From the NCBI RefSeq assembly GCF_965284335.1, contig NZ_OZ260076.1: a stretch of DNA of 64,000 nucleotides; one strand, written 5' to 3'. The notes below the pieces were generated by a model. That model did not search any database. It was given only the letters and a program-made list of their open reading frames with translations, and was not told the origin of the DNA. Of the stretch, positions 61,716 through 64,000 are shown in pieces; the first letter of the stretch is position 1, and every line of letters begins with the position of its first letter. Position numbers and translations under genes: made by a program. This DNA is from Tabrizicola_A sp965284335 (lineage in GTDB: Bacteria > Pseudomonadota > Alphaproteobacteria > Rhodobacterales > Rhodobacteraceae).

Positions 61716-62324
61716 CTATTTCTCGGCCCAAGTATACAGGCAACGGCAGATGTCTGGCCCGACAGACAGGCAGGCATGTGGCATATTGCCATCGAAATGC
61801 ACGCTGTCACCGGGGCCAAGACGCGCGGTTTCATAGCCCTCGGAATGAAAGGCCAATGCGCCCGACAGAACCAACAGCAGATCATCCGTCGGGTGGCTGT
61901 TCCACGGGCCAAAGGCCTCAATATCGGTCTGGCTAAAGGCGACAATGGCCGATTGGAACGACCGCCCTTTCAAGGTGGGGGCCAAGGGCCAAAGCTGATT
62001 GTTTGGATAGCTGACCCCCTCGCGCGGCGCCCCGGCGCGCTCAACCACCATTCTGCCCGACAAGGCAGGCGTATCGCTTTGCACAAGCTCTGACAGCTCA
62101 ACCCCAAAGCCTTTGGCCAGTTTCAACAGCACCTCAAAGGTCGGAGAGAGCAGCCCGTTTTCAATCTTCGACAGGGTCGATCGGGCAACTCCGGCGCGAT
62201 CCGCCAGATCCTGCTGGTTCCAATCCCGCGCATCACGCCAGCGCCGGATACGGGCGGCCAAGGCGGAATGCGCTTGCTCTTGGCGGGGGCGTTCTGTGAT
62301 GGCCATGTTCTGATCCTGCGCCAT
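61716..62324 (-). CDS. XRE-family regulator with C-terminal cupin domain
   Basis: A 202-residue regulator. The HTH is at about residues 20-75 (ALAARIRRWRDARDWNQQDL, AGVARSTLSKIENGLLSPTF). The cupin domain is at about 120-195 (HPTDDLLLVLSGALAFHSEG, LGPGDSVHFDGNMPHACLSV). It is only about 30% alike by eye to the regulator at 38086. An internal ATG at 62306 has a better AGGA site than the ATG at 62324. It is divergent from the aminotransferase gene, with a shared control region. Confidence 0.85.
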   Translation of the reverse strand: MAQDQNMAITERPRQEQAHSALAARIRRWRDARDWNQQDLADRAGVARSTLSKIENGLLSPTFEVLLKLAKGFGVELSELVQSDTPALSGRMVVERAGAPREGVSYPNNQLWPLAPTLKGRSFQSAIVAFSQTDIEAFGPWNSHPTDDLLLVLSGALAFHSEGYETARLGPGDSVHFDGNMPHACLSVGPDICRCLYTWAEK

Positions 62325-62334
62325 TGACAGTTAA

Positions 62335-62352
62335 ATGTTCCTATACGAACAT
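62335..62352. promoter_or_regulatory. Inverted repeat between the XRE-cupin and aminotransferase genes
   Basis: ATGTTC-CTATAC-GAACAT lies 11 bases beyond the XRE start and 31 bases before the aminotransferase ATG. The position fits an operator through which the regulator represses itself and the divergent gene. Confidence 0.55.
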
Positions 62353-62382
62353 TCCCATGTCAATCATATCGGGATTCTGGGC

Positions 62383-63702
62383 ATGGCCAACACGTCTCAA
62401 TCGCTTTTTGATCGCGGCATGAAAGTGCTGGTCGAAGGCGTCTCCTCCGCCTCGCGCGGGCCTGCCACCTTTGGCGGTGCGCCGCGCTACATGTCCCACG
62501 GGGTCGGCGCGCGGCTCTATGACGTAGACGGGCGCGAGTATATCGACTGGATGATGGCCTTTGGCGCGCTGCCCCTTGGCCATGCCCATCCAAAGGTGGT
62601 GGAAACCATCACCCGCGAGGTCGCCCGCGGCACCCATTTCGCCACCGCGCTGGAGGTTGAGGTTGAGGTGGCCGAGATGCTCGTCGCGCTTCTCCCCCAT
62701 GTCGACAAGGTCCGCTTTGCCAACACCGGGACCGAGGCCGCGATGGCCGCCTTCCGCCTTGCGCGTGGGCACACGGGGCGGCGCAAGATCATCAAGTTCG
62801 AAGGCCATTATCACGGCTGGTGGGATGCGGTTCTCGTGAACACCAACCCCCTGCCGCCGACCATGCTCGGCCATCCGAACGACCCGATCCGTATCCCAGA
62901 CTCGTCGGGTATCCCCGAGGAGGCGTGGAAAGACACCATCGTCGTGCGCTGGAACGATTTCGACGCGCTGGAACGCGCCATGGCGCTGCACGGGGCCGAG
63001 GCGGCTTGTGTCGTCACCGAAGGTGTGATGTCCAACATGGGGGTGATCCCGCCGAAACCGGGCTATCTCAACCGCATGCAAGAGCTTTGCCGCCAATACG
63101 GCGCGCTCTTTTACCTCGATGAAACCGTCACCGGCTTCCGCCTTGCCGCCGGCGGCGCGGCCGAGGTCTACGGCCTGACGCCCGACATCGTGACCTATGG
63201 CAAGGCGCTCGGTGGCGGCCTGCCCATGGCGATGATCGGCGGGCGGGCCGAGATCATGGCGGGCCTCGAATGGGGCAAGGTTCTGCATTTCGGCACCCAT
63301 AACGCGGGCCGTCTGGCGCTGCATTTGACCAAGGTGATGCTGGAAACCATGCTGGCCGACAATCAGGCGGGCTTTGCCAAGATCAAGGATCTGGGCCTGA
63401 CCATGGCCGCCGAAGTGCGCCGCGTTGCCAAGGCCAGCAATCGCCACGGCGTTGTCGTGCAAGGCGTGAATTCGATGTTCCAGATCTTCTTCACCGACAA
63501 GGAAGAGATCACCGATTTCCGCGATTTCTGCACCCATGTCGACCGCGCCAAGTTCCGCGACTTTGCCCTGCGGCTGATGGACAAGGGCATCTACATGAAC
63601 CCCTCGGCCACGCTGCATTCGCTGTCCTCGATCGTCCATACCAAGGACGACATTGCGGCAACGGCGAAAGCCATGGCCGAGGTGCTGGAAGAGATGCCGT
63701 GA
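62383..63702 (+). CDS. Class III aminotransferase, glutamate-1-semialdehyde 2,1-aminomutase-like
   Basis: A 439-residue PLP enzyme. ANTGTEAAMAAFRLARGHTG, FEGHYHGWWDAVL and LDETVTGFRLAAGGAAEVYG are conserved. The Schiff-base lysine is in DIVTYGKALGGGLPMAMIGG, near residue 274. Overall it is like HemL, but its place next to an XRE-cupin regulator and a reductase suggests a catabolic amine or amino-acid transaminase or aminomutase instead. The ATG at 62383 excludes an upstream start that would read through the operator. Its stop overlaps the next start. Confidence 0.82.
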   Translation: MANTSQSLFDRGMKVLVEGVSSASRGPATFGGAPRYMSHGVGARLYDVDGREYIDWMMAFGALPLGHAHPKVVETITREVARGTHFATALEVEVEVAEMLVALLPHVDKVRFANTGTEAAMAAFRLARGHTGRRKIIKFEGHYHGWWDAVLVNTNPLPPTMLGHPNDPIRIPDSSGIPEEAWKDTIVVRWNDFDALERAMALHGAEAACVVTEGVMSNMGVIPPKPGYLNRMQELCRQYGALFYLDETVTGFRLAAGGAAEVYGLTPDIVTYGKALGGGLPMAMIGGRAEIMAGLEWGKVLHFGTHNAGRLALHLTKVMLETMLADNQAGFAKIKDLGLTMAAEVRRVAKASNRHGVVVQGVNSMFQIFFTDKEEITDFRDFCTHVDRAKFRDFALRLMDKGIYMNPSATLHSLSSIVHTKDDIAATAKAMAEVLEEMP

Positions 63703-64000
63703 GGGTCGGCATCCTCGGCACCGGCAATCTCGCCGCCTATCTGGTGCAAGGCGCGCAAAAGGGCGGGCATCACTTTGTCCTCTCGCCACGCGGGCCGACC
63801 AAGGCCGCCGATCTTGCCGCGCGCTTTGGTTGTACCGTGGCCCCCGACAATCAGGCGGTGGTCGATGCCTGCGATCACATCCTCGTCTGCCTGCCCGCCG
63901 CCGAAGGGCTGACGCTGCTGCAGGGCCTCCGCTTTCGCCCGCGCCAAGAGGTCTGTTCGGCCATGGCCGGGGCCGCGCTCAAGGACCTGCGCGCCGCCAT
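63699..64000 (+). CDS. ProC-like NAD(P)-binding reductase (partial, cut by window end)
   Basis: The first 100 codons of a gene starting GTG at 63699, which overlaps the aminotransferase stop. MRVGILGTGNLAAYLVQGAQ has the Rossmann GxGxxA loop, a basic residue follows in SPRGPTKAADLAARFG, and VVDACDHILVCLPAAEGLTL matches the second strand-loop of pyrroline-5-carboxylate reductases and related F420/NADP oxidoreductases. The substrate is unknown. Coupling to the aminotransferase suggests a shared pathway in which an aldehyde or imine is reduced. Confidence 0.7.
   Translation, partial: MRVGILGTGNLAAYLVQGAQKGGHHFVLSPRGPTKAADLAARFGCTVAPDNQAVVDACDHILVCLPAAEGLTLLQGLRFRPRQEVCSAMAGAALKDLRAA

Overview
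The window comes from an alphaproteobacterium of the Rhodobacterales (Roseobacter/Rhodobacter type). The evidence is the high GC content, the sequence character of RpoB, RpoC and EF-Tu, the many EamA exporters, and a methylated-amine catabolic cluster of the kind described in Ruegeria. This placement is inferred from protein and gene-order recognition only.

Region 1 (1-28 kb) is the core transcription/translation locus: tRNA-Trp, secE, nusG, rplKA, rplJL, rpoBC, rpsLG, fusA, tuf, rpsJ-rplCDW, rplB-rpsS-rplV-rpsC-rplP. It is interrupted four times by non-ribosomal genes: a methyltransferase-like plus DUF616 glycosyltransferase-like pair between rplA and rplJ; an EamA exporter between rpoC and rpsL; an FeS photolyase/cryptochrome plus a DUF2256 protein, on the opposite strand, between tuf and rpsJ; and a ParDE toxin-antitoxin pair, on the opposite strand, inside the S10 operon between rplW and rplB. 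Several short structured repeats lie at gene ends here. One family has three copies whose hairpin stems differ by compensating changes.

Region 2 (28-32.8 kb) is a mixed stretch: two EamA exporters, adenine deaminase, a GNAT acetyltransferase and a cupin.

Region 3 (32.9-61.7 kb) reads as a near-complete pathway for methylated amines. Tmm oxidises trimethylamine to TMAO. Tdm splits TMAO to dimethylamine and formaldehyde. DmmDABC demethylates dimethylamine to monomethylamine. GmaS and MgsABC convert monomethylamine to N-methylglutamate. MgdABCD (a four-subunit sarcosine-oxidase-type enzyme) releases glutamate and a C1 unit, probably to tetrahydrofolate. Interleaved are two APC permeases, an Amt-family protein lacking both pore histidines, three very small membrane proteins upstream of one permease, a truncated haemoglobin next to tdm, and regulators (XRE-cupin, GlxA/AraC type). 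The mgsA and amt-like upstream regions share two sequence blocks, which suggests common control.

Region 4 (61.7-64 kb) has a second XRE-cupin regulator divergent from a class III aminotransferase (glutamate-1-semialdehyde aminomutase-like), followed by a ProC-like reductase cut by the window end. No transposase, integrase, rRNA or CRISPR array was seen.
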